This document shows, piece by piece, positions 10,712-22,819 of a stretch of 64,000 bases of DNA (the first letter of the stretch is position 1; each line of letters opens with the position of its first letter). The notes under the pieces are model-generated. The model ran no database searches, was not told the DNA's origin, and saw nothing but the letters and a program-made list of their open reading frames with translations. Made by a program: the position numbers and the translations under genes. Origin of the DNA: Candidula unifasciata (lineage: Eukaryota > Mollusca > Gastropoda > Stylommatophora > Geomitridae); contig CAJHNH020007590.1 in the NCBI GenBank assembly GCA_905116865.2, forward strand, positions 62,001 to 126,000, written 5' to 3'.

Positions 10712-11037
10712 ACCTAGTCAGACTGGTGACCCCGGGTGCTCATAATGCTGTTAAAACGTCCCTGCTTGAAGAGACGGGTTATAATTCACAAACATTTACT
10801 GTAAGACAATTTTCCGTGTGTGCTCTTGGGCTCATTTGAGGGGGAAAAAAAAGGGGGGGGGGGAGGCAGAGGTCCAGTGCTCCTAATAATCATGCCGATG
10901 AAGGTTGTTAATAAGGGGTTTGCTAAAATCCGATGCGTCAAATGGCACATATGTCGCAACTTAGCAATATAATCATAACAGAACATGCCAACAGCCTGTT
11001 TAATGTAAACACGAAGAAGAATTTTTTTTAATTGTTC
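10712..11037. other. Unassigned DNA with a G-run
   Basis: It contains an A-run plus G-run near 10842-10864 and no recognised gene or element. Confidence 0.4.
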
Positions 11038-11280
11038 TGGGCGAACGACAGTAGTTTTAATGAATTATCACAATGGTTTTGTGTTTGTTTTCAGACGGTG
11101 AACGCGAAGAAATAGAAACGTTTCTATGTCCTGTAGCGTTGCCATACTCATTTCCATTTAGGTCAGCCTGACTATATTTCCTTCTATTATTTCCAGAGTG
11201 GAATAATCCACTAACAGCCTGCGAGGGTTAGCTGGAGGTTAAGAACAGAAAAACGAGCCTAGGTCAGTCCGTCCACTCAT
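11038..11280 (+). repeat. Dispersed repeat D1, copy 2
   Basis: Same block order as 8782-9006 (CGAACGACAGTAGTTTTAAT, TAGCGTTGCCAT, ATTTAGGTCAGCCTGAC, GGAATAATCCACT). It carries a roughly 20-bp insertion after the first block. Confidence 0.65.
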
Positions 11281-11836
11281 ACGAATTCAATTAGGTTTTG
11301 TACAATTTAGATTCGTCAAAAACGTGGACAATATTTCGTTTCGGACGAAATCTGTGTAAGCACCAATCAATGACGTTTGTCGCAGTGTCAGTAGGTCCCA
11401 GTACAAGATAACATGTCTCAGACCGTGCCTTTCCCAAATAAAGGTAAGAAACTTTTTTTGTGTTTTGTTAAATCACCTTTCGCCAACATGTTAAGTTCTA
11501 GAATGTCAGCCACCAACAGTGGAAGTAAAAAAAAGATACAGGATTATAATTTAAAGTGAAATAACAGGCAATTTCACGTATGCCGCCTCTGCTCGACCAC
11601 ATGATGATGCACTCTGACCTTTGACCGCAAAACCGACTTTGGCGTTAACTTGTTTTCTCAGACCAACACACTTTGGACCGGACTTTAATTTAGAAACAAA
11701 AAACAAGAGAAATTTAAATTGCCAGAAAAAAACTAATTGTGAAATGAAATGCAAAGATTTACTAGTTTAATACTTTATTAAATACTCCCTTACACACAGT
11801 CTTTCTCTGTATGATGTATCTTTAGTAAAGTAGTTC
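11281..11836. other. Unassigned DNA
   Basis: No gene, RNA or repeat recognised. Confidence 0.4.
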
Positions 11837-11992
11837 GGCTATCTTCCGAATAACGGTCCCAAATTATCGAGGCCGGAAATATACCCTAACAGGGCCTCGG
11901 TCACATGTAAATTACTGACCTCTTCTGGCGACTATACAGAATACCGCCAAGAGTATCTCCTGTGCCACAGGACCGTTATTCGGAGGATAGCC
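11837..11992. mobile_element. 156-bp element with 23-bp terminal inverted repeats
   Basis: The ends 11837-11859 and 11970-11992 are inverted repeats with one mismatch (core CCGAATAACGGTCC). Inside is a second palindrome, CGAGGCC...GGCCTCG (about 11869-11906). No target duplication was recognised. It looks like a MITE. Confidence 0.6.
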
Positions 11993-12072
11993 ATCTTTTG
12001 TCTTAGACTTTTGTTACCTTACCTGTTTTATTATTTGTTATGTATTACATATAAATATTAGGAGCTGTTTAA

Positions 12073-12606
12073 GTTTCTAGGTCCAGGATTAGAGTAACTT
12101 TCCTTGCCATTCATGCCTTCTTAGGTCACTGGACCTCTCCTATGTCATGGGGAAACATGTTTTCCTTATTGTGAACGGTTTAACTGTTTCCTCTTCTCTT
12201 ATCTTCTCACTGTTGGCTTGCGTAATTATTTTCATGTTTTGCTACCCGCGCGACAGTTTGAGAGTATGGAAACAGCGATATTTTTCTATTCCTACGCTCT
12301 TTTAACTTTCTCTCGGTTGGGGGGAAGGGGGGGGGGGGGAAGCACTGCCAACAAATGTAGAAAAACATCTGTTTCACTAGCCAAGAATCATCGCATCTGC
12401 GCTCCCCCCTGCAGTACTTTTTCCTTGTACACAGGCGCCTGTGGTGCCTGAAATGAACTCACAAAAAAACCTCCCGCAAACATTACATACACAAAGCGAA
12501 TGCCAAACCAAGCCAAATTATAACACCCCTGCAACATAGGAGAGGTCCAGCGACCAAAAGAGGCATGAATGGCAAGGGAAGTTACTCAAATCTTGGACCT
12601 GGAAAA
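12073..12606. mobile_element. Foldback element with about 70-bp inverted arms
   Basis: Arms 12073-12144 and 12534-12606 are inverted copies (shared blocks GCCATTCATGCCT, GGACCTCTCCTATGT). Between them, 12215-12460 is a dispersed repeat (D2) that recurs without arms at 30965-31207. Confidence 0.65.
12215..12460 (+). repeat. Dispersed repeat D2, copy 1
   Basis: It shares GAGTATGGAAACAGCGATA, TCCTACGCT, AGCCAAGAATCATCGC, CTTGTAC(A/G)CAGGCGCCTG and GGTGCCTGAAAT, in order, with 30965-31207. A G-run interrupts this copy at about 12320-12340. Confidence 0.7.
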
Positions 12607-12629
12607 CGTGAACAGGACCAAATATTATG

Positions 12630-12790
12630 ATTCAGATATGGCTGTGAATCCTGGACAATTAATAAAACCAAAAAGCCAAACATTTTCTTGAGGCTTCAGA
12701 GGTATCGTTTTTACAGAAAAATCATTAGAATTCCTTGGACAGAAGAGGAAAAAAACAATCAAAGTTTTTTAAAAATAGAAAGTTTATCAG
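12630..12790 (+). pseudogene. RTE-type LINE fragment (reverse transcriptase C-terminal region)
   Basis: Translation gives YGCESWTINK followed, after a degenerate stretch, by YRKIIRIPWTEEEKNNQS. These are the two landmark blocks (YxCE(S/T)W and R(I/V)xW) found after the palm domain in RTE/BovB-like ORF2 proteins. Neighbouring sequence has no further match. Confidence 0.55.
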
Positions 12791-12799
12791 AAAGAGACC

Positions 12800-15700
12800 C
12801 TTTTTCAAGGTACTGACATATTTATTAATATGATATTAGACAAATGGTGCTAGACTCTTATAGATCAGCAGCACTCACTTGGTGATCTATCACTATCACA
12901 CTGATCACCTTTACTCTGCAGGACATGTCCTGGTTATAGGCTGGGTCAGTCTGGGAATCCTAGACCACTTTAAAAAAAATAAACTGATGTAGATTGTTTT
13001 AATTGTATTCTATGGGGGAAAAGGGGGGGGGGGGGAAACTAAGCCCACTAATGGCTTATCATGGATTATTTTGGATCTCGTTTTAATCCAGTCTTTTCTT
13101 CATCAGTGGATATTTACTGTGTGATGGGTCACTGTTCTACTGGCAGTTTTATCTCTCAGAACATTTATAAAACTTTATGAGTTTTGGTTGGTCCTGGAGT
13201 ACAGGGATCATGAGAAAAGAAATAGCTTCAGAATTTAGTTTTATCAGCTCCTTACTTTCTTTCCAAATGAGAGTGTTATGGGGAGGCATGGAAATCACAG
13301 CCATCGATGGTGATAAGTTTGGCTAGCAAGATTTACTAGCTTTAAGAACACCCCTCTATGAACAGAGCAGTGGATTTCAGGACAGTTGAAGCCACGACGT
13401 TTATTGAACCTACTTGTTCCCAGACACTCAGCTCTTAGCCTGTCTGCAATAATTTATTTCCCTTTATTACTATTTCTTTCACGATTTTTGTCCCCAGTGC
13501 AACACAGTTCATAGTATCCTATTCTCACAAATTCACCTCATTAATTTAGCTACAGATTTATAGTAGTATAGACATCACAGAGCTTCTGATTTATCACTGG
13601 AACAGTAATTATCCATGCTGTTTTACAATTTCTCAGTGACACGAAGCATACATTGTTTATTGTATTCTCAAGAAATCAGGAACTTTACAATCTCATCAGC
13701 ATCAAATAATTAGCATCAAAGATTTTGCCAAGCAAGTTCATGTTAAGTGTTGCAAAAAAAAAAAAAAAAATACAACCAGAGGAAAAGAAGACTGTGATAT
13801 TGTAATGTATGAGTGAAATGAAGACTGCATTTGTTGCAAAAATAGTTTAAGAGAAGAAAAAAAAACCTGCCTCAGTGCTTTAATGACGATGAAAAAAGGC
13901 ATACCATGGAACAAAACTAGCATTTAAATCCTAATGATCTTCAAATGCAGTTGTAGTACAAGGTATGTGAAATGTCTCTAGCCTTTGTACCTATAATGGT
14001 GGTGAAAAATTAAAAATGTAAATTACCTGAGGGGAATCACTATCAAAGGACATAACAATAACACTGTAGGATGGGCAGATCGCAGACAATGAACAGGATC
14101 TACAGCATTCAGTGAGGGCTGTTAAAATACATGGTGAAAAACTTGAGTTATAATTAAACTGTAAGGTTATGGTAATCTTGAAGAAGATAGAATGTCTACA
14201 TATTGAAATCGAAGTGATTAGGAAATTCTTAAACATAAACAGTGCAATGTTCTTAGAAGCCGCATCTGTTTGACGATTCATTATAAATTTAGAAGCATTT
14301 GAAACACTGAGTTGACTTAAGTTGAGCTGAAGCACACCACATTACTTGAAACATTCGCATTCGATCTTCTTCCCTCTGCTTCAGTAACTACTGATTCAGG
14401 TTTGAATATATTCATTATGCTAGGCTGGTGATCCAACAAATGACATTTCTTTGTAAAGATATTCCCATAGTTTTGTAAAAATGACCAATGTTTGAAAATA
14501 AAACGTTTCTTCAAATAATATATATTTTTTCTTTTGATGTAAAATACCTGGAAAGGTTAAATTAAAAAAAGAACAAAAGGAAAATTAATGTTATTATCAT
14601 CATGTTCTATGCCAGTTGGCACGGTCAGTCATGTTTCAGTCCCATATTATCACTAAACTTTAATTATTATATAATTCCTAATCTTCAGCAGCTAGAGTCA
14701 GGGTCCAGCTTCAAGGGTGCCAGTGTCTTTTTGATTATTGGTTCATCCTGCTTTTCTCTTGACTACTTCTAGCCATACCTTTCTTACAGACTATATTGAT
14801 CTGTTGACACTTTGACGCAGACACATATCTAAATGCAGCAGACATATGGTTTCTAAAGCAAATGCAAAGAATACCTTGGATAAACAGAAATTAAAAATTG
14901 AGGCCCTACTCTCAGAAACAAGAAATTCATAAATTTGTTTAAGAAATAGGATGTGACCACTTTTGTGGAAGATTGTTACAAGAAAATTATCTTCAAAACT
15001 GACCGGTCCCCGGGGAAGAAAGTTGGATAAATACCAGGATGCCAAAGTCACTTTACATAAAAAAGACAGGGGCACAGACCCAGACCAAGACTAGTAATAA
15101 TTTGAGACTGAAATATGGCTGCCAAGCTTGTTGGTTGGCATAGAACTTGAAGATGATGATGATGACAGTTTTTCAAAACTTTTCCGGCTATTTTATATAA
15201 CAGCAAAAATGATATTATTAGAAACATCTTAGAACTGAAAAAGAAACTGTTAGTTTTACAAAACTGTGGGACTGCATTTTTACACAGAAATGTTATTTGT
15301 TGGATTTTAAGCTCGCAGGAATTGCAGGATGAACGAACTGGGATATGAATCATTACTTACTGAAGTAGAGGGAAGAAGCATAGATAGAAGGGCACACAGA
15401 CAACATAGAAGTCAAAAGCTATAGTTACAGTACTGGGCTTCTGATATGTTGCTTTCTAATAATGACAGCGCTTTGCTGTAGAAACCAGTTTTCTTCAATA
15501 CTTGACCAGCTGACACTTCTTAAAAACAGAATATCATTAATCTCTAGTCAACCTAGTTTTTTTTTTTTTAAATAGATTTTTTAGATTAGTTTTTCTCTAG
15601 CAGGATTGCGGTCTGTAGGATAAACATCTCAAGGATGAGAATGAAACATAAAACTCCCAGAAAACCTTTTCAACCATATAGCACAGTTATATTGAGTCAC

Positions 15701-16048
15701 CACAAAACGGTTACATAGCAACAGTCCTCTGTGGGTGGGTCTGAGGTAAACCAGTTTTAATGTTGTCTAGTTGGCTGTTTATCGAAGTACACATATACGC
15801 GCTGTTAATATCTGTAGATGACAGCTTTAGAGCCTGGTTCGGTAGGTTTAGCTTTTTTTTTTTTGTCTAACGTGTCCTACAATATTTGCTCGCTGTGTTT
15901 ACTATTTATCCAGCACCAGCTCAGTTTCAGTAACTCGGTTCATAATTATTACAATGTTTTTTTGCCCAGTTATTTCCCCTTGCGTTAACTCGCCGCCTGT
16001 GTCTCCCACTGGCTACTATCTGAAGGGTTGACCATTACTGTGACTATA
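12800..16048. other. AT-rich unassigned DNA
   Basis: It contains A/T-runs (13754-13770, 15559-15570, 15854-15864), a G-run (about 13022-13035) and GATGATGATGAT at about 15152-15166. Several open frames of 60-114 codons on the minus strand (13738-15353) show no domain and AT-driven composition. No gene is supported. Confidence 0.45.
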
Positions 16049-16060
16049 CTGATTGTATCG

Positions 16061-16286
16061 TTGTTTGTTTGTTTTAGCATCCAGAGGCCATGAGTTGTTA
16101 ACCCTTAGGCTCGGTATTATGAAATATCGCAACCTTTCGGCCTTGATTCCATTGTAAATACCGTAAATCTAGGAGAAAATGTGGCTTTTCTGCCAACCCC
16201 CGGGAGTGAACCCGGACCACAAGGAGTTCGTCACCCGGTCACCACGCAATCTGTTTTAACCAACTACGCTAGAGAGCTGGGCTACT
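16061..16286 (-). mobile_element. tRNA-derived SINE, family S1, with target duplication
   Basis: Plus-strand landmarks are TTGTTTGTTTGTTTTAGCATCC at the left, TAGGCTCGGTATTATG, GAACCCGGACCAC and CTACGCTAGAGAGC at the right. Flanks 16049-16058 and 16287-16296 (CTGATTGT[A/G]T) are the target duplication. Confidence 0.8.
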
Positions 16287-16296
16287 CTGATTGTGT

Positions 16297-16744
16297 AAAC
16301 CAGACGTACAGGGTAGTACTCGTGGGGGGGGGGGGGGGGGAATAGGGTTTGAGGATATTCATGTAGGGGTAGAATCTGCGGCTTTCTTGTGTCTAGACTG
16401 ACGTGTAGCGTTGTTTGCTCCACTAACACACAACTGCCTTAGTACAGTAGCTAATAGTTGTGATGTCGTAGTGGTTAAAGATAGTGCAGTAAGCGTAGAG
16501 GATCATTCTCATGTCAGTGGCGGTCATGGTTCTTCTTCAGGACTGCCGTCCGCGTCATTAGCCCTAGGATGAGAACTAAGCAGGGACAAGTAACATAAAA
16601 GCCATTTAACAAGTTACATCGGTACATCTACAGTTACGAATTAAAACACAGTTTGGGGGGGGGGGGGGGAGAGAATTTATTGTGATTAGTCCCCGTTTAG
16701 GTTTGGGCCAAACAACAGTAGACCTACGACCTCTTTAACAAGCA
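16297..16744. other. Unassigned DNA with two long G-runs
   Basis: G-runs of about 17 (from 16324) and 15 (from 16655) are the only notable features. Confidence 0.5.
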
Positions 16745-17650
16745 AGTTGGTGTTGTCCTCCCTCTTCTGCCTTTCTAACCCGTCATGGAGCATAGGCCCT
16801 CAACCAGCTGACACCAAGTCGTTCTATCCTTCGCCATCGCATGCAGCTCGTCCCAGTCCTCCTCCCCCGTCTTTACTTTTCCAGGACAGCCATCCTGGTA
16901 TCCATTTGAGGCTGGGTCGACCTGCGACGTCACATGCCACGATAAAAATCCACGCAGCCCGCAGTGGGTTTCGATCGCGGTACGTTGGATTACGAGTCGG
17001 ATTCGCAACGCCTTAGCCACGGACGCCGCCCCTCTATATTAGTGATTCTGTCATACCATCTAGTTCCCTCTATTCTGCACACGCACCAGTTTATTAATAC
17101 GTGTCTCTAGTGTATTATTAATTACCTTAGTTGTGCATGTTTCCGCTCAATACAGCAAGACTGTTTTGACATTAGAATTACATTATTTAAGTTTAGTATT
17201 AGTTTTAACTTCTTTTTTCCTTCACAAATTCCCTAGTGCTATGAAAGCTTCTCTTGCTTTTCATATTCCTAATTTAATATCTCTGTCAGCTCCCCCATGT
17301 TTATCTACATTACTGCCCAAATAGATGTATGACGCCACATCTTGGAGTCGGATACCATTAAGAGAAACCACATTACTCTTTGCCAGCTTTATTCTCATTG
17401 TCCTTCTCTTGTTGATTTTTCAGACCTAGATATTCTGATCTCGCATCAAGTATGTTTCATTTATCTTGCCTCTGATTCCGTGAGTGGGACAGAAGAGAAA
17501 ATATCATCAGCAAAGTCCAGATCATCGATTAGTTTTGTTGAAGTCCACTGAATTCCATTCTTGGTGTTAGTTGTTGATGTCTTCATAATCAAGTCTGTTG
17601 CCAGTAAAAATAAGAGGGGCGAAAAAAAAAAAGACACCCCTGACGCACAC
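16745..17650 (-). mobile_element. LINE remnant split by a SINE-like insertion
   Basis: The minus strand encodes AKDRTTWCQLVEGLCS at 16775-16840. Farther along, at 17490-17560, it encodes QWTSTKLIDDLDFADDI, where FADD is the catalytic box of the reverse transcriptase. Stops and a frameshift after FADD show it is dead. A tRNA-like SINE piece (about 16893-17035) lies inside it. LINE homology to the copy at 25550-26470 resumes at 17036. Confidence 0.65.
16893..17035 (-). mobile_element. tRNA-derived SINE head (S3-like)
   Basis: The minus strand reads GGCGGCGTCCGTGGCTAAGG, then GCGTTGCGAATCC, then CGATCGAAACCCACTGCGGGC. These are A-box- and B-box-like blocks spaced as in tRNA-derived SINEs. Confidence 0.6.
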
Positions 17651-18122
17651 CTGTTTTTATTTCAGATGCATCTGTTAGTTTTCCCTCACAAAGAAACTCG
17701 ACATTTCAGTATGTTGTTATACTTATCTTATTAGGGTTTCATTGGAAGTCCAAGTTTATCTGTCTGAGAGACAAGAAATCAACAGTTTGCACACATTTAA
17801 GTCAGATCTTTAAAAAGATTACGTTTGGAATGGTGTGTACTTATGTATTATTACATGTACAAATGCTCATTTTGGTGATTGACTGATCGCATCAATAGTG
17901 AGCTTGCATTGTGGTGGCGGACTGTTCATTTGGAACATCTGACCCTTGCATTGCGCATTTTACTTTGCGTGGGCGAGTGTCAGCAATTAGCTGTTCTTGA
18001 TATGGTTATCACTAGTTTATCACATGGGAAACTGGGGGATATTCTGTTCGATGTCCACCTGCACAGGAACAGGGCAGTTATGGGAAGCCCAGTCTTCATT
18101 AAAGCTGTACCATCGACTATAG
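17651..18122. other. Unassigned DNA
   Basis: No gene or repeat recognised before the 29-bp satellite. Confidence 0.4.
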
Positions 18123-18615
18123 ACTAACATGACCTGCAGCGTCTCATAACGACTAACATGACCTGCAGCGTCTCATAACGACTAACATGACCTACAGCGT
18201 CTCATAACGACTAACATGACCTACAGCGTCTCATAACGACTAACATGACCTACAGCGTCTCATAACGACTAACATGACCTGCATCGTCTCATAACGACTA
18301 ACATGACCTGCATCGTCTCATAACGACTAACATGACCTGCATCGTCTCATAACGACTAACATGACCTGCAGCGTCTCATAACGACTAACATGACCTACAG
18401 CGTCTCATAACGACTAACATGACCTACAGCGTCTCATAACGACTAACATGACCTGCATCGTCTCATAACGACTAACATGACCTGCATCGTCTCATAACGA
18501 CTAACATGACCTGCATCGTCTCATAACGACTAACATGACCTGCATCGTCTCATAACGACTAACATGACCTACAGCGTCTCATAACGACTAACATGACCTG
18601 CAGCGTCTCATATCG
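18123..18615 (+). repeat. 29-bp satellite, 17 copies, three variant types
   Basis: The unit is ACTAACATGACCTGCAGCGT + CTCATAACG. Variants differ at the CTGCAGCG positions: A = TGCAGC, B = TACAGC, C = TGCATC. The order along the array is A A B B B C C C A B B C C C C B A. Confidence 0.95.
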
Positions 18616-21074
18616 ACATACATTTTGTGTGTATACTAAAGATAAGTGCATCAAGATAGCAGGTTGTAAATATTAGGTCTGCAGTAAACAATGGATGGTG
18701 TAGTTACTTGCCAGTATAAAGGTTTCACGTCAACCTACAGTCAGTACAGAGTTCTCTTGTGAACACTTATTTAACGGGATGGTGATTGTGATGCTGAGGC
18801 AATCTGTTTTAAATTATCTCTTGTCACCCCCTTGCTTTTTTTATTACCAGGGCATAGTGGTCGGATACAAAGATTGTTCTGTTTAGAATCTATACTGTTG
18901 CAGGGTTATCAGAACTGGACAGTACATTTGAGACTAGGCCGGGAGAAGCATCTTTAAACCAGTGTCACTTCAACAGGTCTAGTCCTTGTCTAGGACTGTG
19001 ACGACCTGATCACTATTCATTAGAACTTTAGAGTGAAAACTCTGCCAGCGGTTTCACTATCCAACCAGCACTGAGAATCTGACGAGGTACTCGGAAATTC
19101 TTCCGCTGTGACATATTCAAACAATTCCAAAAGGAAAATATACTGGTGTGGACACTGACATTGATCGCCAGTCGACCATAGCAAGAATTTCGCACAAACT
19201 GCGACCTACTTGTCGCAATTCTGGAAATGTTTGAATGTATATAGGTGCTTGCAAACAAAACAAAAATGTGAGTGGGGGGGGGGGGGGGGGGGAGAGACTT
19301 TCAATCAAAGATACAATTTACACGCTTTTAATTATTACAACTCGCTCATACTTTTGAAAGTTACTTTCAAACTCAAATTGACAGAAGCAAGATTAAGCTT
19401 TCAGAAAGGCAGTCTATCTGGCCAGAGTGCCAGTAGAGGTTTCAAACTTGTGTATGTATTTTAGGACACTACTTCTGGTGGTTTTTCACCAGCTGAGGTA
19501 CTTGTGCCAGCGGAGGTACTTGTGCCAGCGGAGGTACTTGTGCCAGCGGAGGTGGTAAGAACCAGTAAGAATTTCATTTGATTCAGTTGGTAGCCCATCG
19601 CCTTTGTTGCACATGTATTTCCCCGTAAATATGCTGGGTTTTTTTTTGAATGGGCCCAACGGAGGCGTCCTAACGCTGAGAACGAGATCGCTTGGGGATC
19701 CAGAGGTATTTGTATCTACCCAAAAAAATCTCGCATTTTATAATGAGATGTATTGCGTTGTAAAGATTCGGCCACATCAAATTCATGAAAGGTCAAAGGT
19801 AAATCACCGCTTTTTAAGTTAGCGACACGTTGGGTATATGATGCTAGAATCCTATGTTTCCCACACTCGATAGATGATGGGCTCAGCATAGGCCTTTACT
19901 TCCCATTGACATTACCATGCACCCATTTTAGACAGGTCAACACGGGAACCACTTACAATTTAGAAGAAGAAAAAAAAATGGCCTTGATGTTGATTCGAAC
20001 CCAAATCGAAATCGGAGAACGTCTGCCTGAGATGCGAGGATCCAACGGTCTGCATATAAATAAGCCAGATCTAGATGTGCACGCAAAATTCAAATTATGG
20101 AAGAAGACTAAAGTCCAGAAGTGGACGAACAACTGGAGCTTTCCGCCGGTGAACACGAAGAAGAAAACACTGATATAAAATCATACCGGTGTAACGGGGG
20201 TGGTGGTGTGGTATATAAATAAAAATGAAGAAATTAGAAAACTTAGCCTAAAAACAGTTTTTTTTTAAAACCAATAGATGAGATGGTTTCACAAGAGACT
20301 ACAGGCCGAATGGTTTGGACATATATCAAAACCACGACAAAATATTGCACCACAGAGAGCCCTTTTAGACGACGACGCCGAAAATGGGACGATGAAAATG
20401 ATAGGCTTTAAAAAATGAAGATTAATTAACTCATACAAGATTGGATAGAGCATACTGAAGATCCTTATACCCCCCCCCCCCCCCCCACACACACACACTT
20501 TAATAAAGTAAATAGAGTGAGAGAAGAAGATATCGTTGGAGACATTTTAAGTTCGGCGAGCAAGAAGTATACAGTGACCCATGTGGGATTATAACATAAA
20601 GAACTGGACGCACAGAAGTTTGAGCGGGCGCACAGCCTAGGCAAAAGACTAGATTGTTGTTTAACCTTTGCAGGCAATCGGCGCAACAACTGGTTTTTAT
20701 TTTACTGACCTCACCATTCATGAAAGCTGTTTAAGCAGTACAAATATTAAATGCCCCATCGGTGACGGTGGCCTAAGAACCGGGTCCTTTATCTTGTATC
20801 CAATGACTGCTGATCTGCAATAAGTAGGTTACAGGTGAAGCACCTTGTATAGTATGACCTCTAAATCGATGAAGGTTGTTAGACACGCTAAGGAATTATC
20901 ATTGAAACTGTCTTGCTGAACCGATATCTGAAAGTTCTCCAAGTGTACGCCCGGCCAGTCGTGGTAAAGCCTCCAGTTGTGATCTGTGCTAAGCACAATC
21001 TAAGCTGGTTACGCATTTGCCCTGATATTAGCTCCTGACTGAGATACATATCTGACTCTTTTTATACATAGAGG
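18616..21074. other. Unassigned DNA with short repeats
   Basis: It contains an 18-bp repeat GAGGTACTTGTGCCAGCG in about three copies (19493-19552), a G-run of about 18 (19275-19292) and a C-run plus (CA)n near 20469-20500. A weak tRNA-like B box (GGGTTCGAATCAA) occurs on the minus strand near 19993-20006. No gene is supported. Confidence 0.45.
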
Positions 21075-21320
21075 AAGGAGCCGCAGTACTGTGGCGGTTA
21101 GAGCTCGTCGGTCGACGTAAAGGTCAAGGGTTCAAAGCCGCAATTGTAATGATCTTTATTTTCTTGAAAACTGTCCTTGACTCCCAAGTGGACCCAGCTT
21201 TAAATAATTCAGTAGTAGACATTAACTAAGGTCACGGGAAGCAAACGCCACTGGTTTAGTGTCCATCGTATGATGGATTTCGTTTCAACAAGACGGTTTC
21301 AATGACAATTCCTTAACGTG
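21075..21320 (+). mobile_element. tRNA-derived SINE, family S2
   Basis: It has an A-box-like TGTGGCGGTTAGAGC, a B-box-like GGTCAAGGGTTCAAAGCC, then a body with TTGACTCCCAAGTGGACCCAG and GGTCACGGGAAGCAAA, parallel to the copy that follows at 21415. Confidence 0.65.
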
Positions 21321-21414
21321 TCCCACAACCTTCATTGATTTTGAGTCATGATATAGGCCCAAACATCGAATGCCGATAGGTCTATGAAAATATTGGTATA
21401 GCACTATATACCGT

Positions 21415-21860
21415 GGAGCCGCCGTGGCGTAGCGGCTAGACGTTCACCTGCGGATCTGAAGGTCGTGGGTTCGCACCTGACCGAGCGGGAGTTGTTTTAA
21501 AAAATGACCTTGGCTTCCAGAACGACCCAGCCTTAAAATGGTACTATGTAAAGTCCTGGGAAGTAAAGGCGGCCGGAATTATGTTGAACAAATCACCCAC
21601 CAAGTATCGGTTGCTATATACAATGTTGGTCTAGCTCAGAGGTAATCAAATCACGGATCGCGAGCCGCATGCGGCTCTTTAGCGACCTGAGTGCGGCTCG
21701 ACGAATTGACCACAAATCGGTTTTTACTCCGAAAAACAGTTCTTGGCTGTTCTTGAAAAGAAATTTGGTTCTAAAACAAATTGTAAGCGTCCTGCTGCTG
21801 ATTTTTGGCACTTGCGACTAATACGTTTGCCAACTACTGGTCTAGCTATATACGCTGTAA
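21415..21860 (+). mobile_element. tRNA-derived SINE, family S2, interrupted by a hAT element
   Basis: The head is GCCGTGGCGTAGCGGCTAGA and GGTCGTGGGTTCGCACC, the body TTGGCTTCCAGAACGACCCAG. The tail, GGTCTAGCT/ATATAC, is split by the hAT element at 21637-21839. Other S2 copies show the uninterrupted tail GGTCTAGCCCTATATAC. Confidence 0.65.
21629..21847. mobile_element. 203-bp hAT-type MITE with 8-bp target duplication
   Basis: The element 21637-21839 begins CAGAGGTAATCAAATC and ends GTTTGCCAACTACTG. It is flanked by GTCTAGCT on both sides (21629-21636, 21840-21847). It carries the palindrome GAGCCGCATGCGGCTC near the left end, which recurs in hAT ends generally. No coding sequence. Confidence 0.8.
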
Positions 21861-22819
21861 ATAAAGACCCACAGACGTGGGAAAGGATCTTAACTATATA
21901 CCCGATGCTCAAAAGTTGTGATAAGTGAGCCAGTTTATTTCAATGTGTACATGTGTTCTACCCGTGACCTGTCTTATATGTTTGTACATACTTAGCCCTG
22001 ACGATTAGCAACGAACAGAAGTAGTTTTACGCCACAATAATCTGATTTTAGAAAATAATTTTGACGATATCGTTAAGCTATATGACTTAAAGGTCAGCGA
22101 ACCAGCTTCGATTTCTGCAGCAGGTGGTTTAGAAAAAGACCGTTCACCTCTGTCTGTACCGGCCCTGTCACCTCCTTTGTTGTTACTTTAAAGTTTAACC
22201 CCCCAAAGATTTCAAGAATAGCATCCTGGATCGGTCACTAATGCCAGATACCACGTTTAAACCTCCAAGACAGTTTTATTTTGGGCAGGCGTAATGGCGT
22301 AGCCTGCAGTTCTGTGCAGATAAGATTTATTCCTTCCGTTCTTATGGTTTTTGAGTGCTGTTATGAGAGTCGTACAGTGAAAGACATTGAGGCCTCACCT
22401 TGAATCAGTGGATGCACTTATCCACTGCAGCACAAACCTCTTTATGGAGACGGAGCAGTGTTGTTAGGTTGAAGATATGATGATTGTCACTGGCACTAAT
22501 AGTAGTTATGTAGGTTAATGTTAGATATACTGGCGCCACAAGCTTGTGGCCGCCGCCTGGTGTTGCCCGAAATGACCTGATGTAACAATGATACACCTTT
22601 GACATTCTTGATAACCCATGTATCAGACCACACATATATCGCAGCCTAGCTACTGTTAAAACTATGAGCCACCGGTACCTAATCCCGAGGAACTATAACC
22701 GCCCCCTTTGCCATAACTATCTCTTTGTATCCTATGTCGTGACCCATCGACGACCCGTAAATCCCCTCAGCTGACACACCAGCACGACGACTTGACTCCA
22801 CAACTTCCTGTTTTAATTT
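21861..22819. other. Unassigned DNA
   Basis: No gene or repeat recognised. Confidence 0.4.

Noticed and set aside
13738..15353. Several minus-strand frames of 60-114 codons
   Set aside because: AT-rich composition, no domain, and no matching splice sites.
18123..18615. CRISPR-like regular array
   Set aside because: Direct tandem repeat with no spacers in eukaryotic DNA.
20285..20420. Possible LINE C-terminal fragment (WFGHI-like)
   Set aside because: Only one short block matches by eye; too weak to call.
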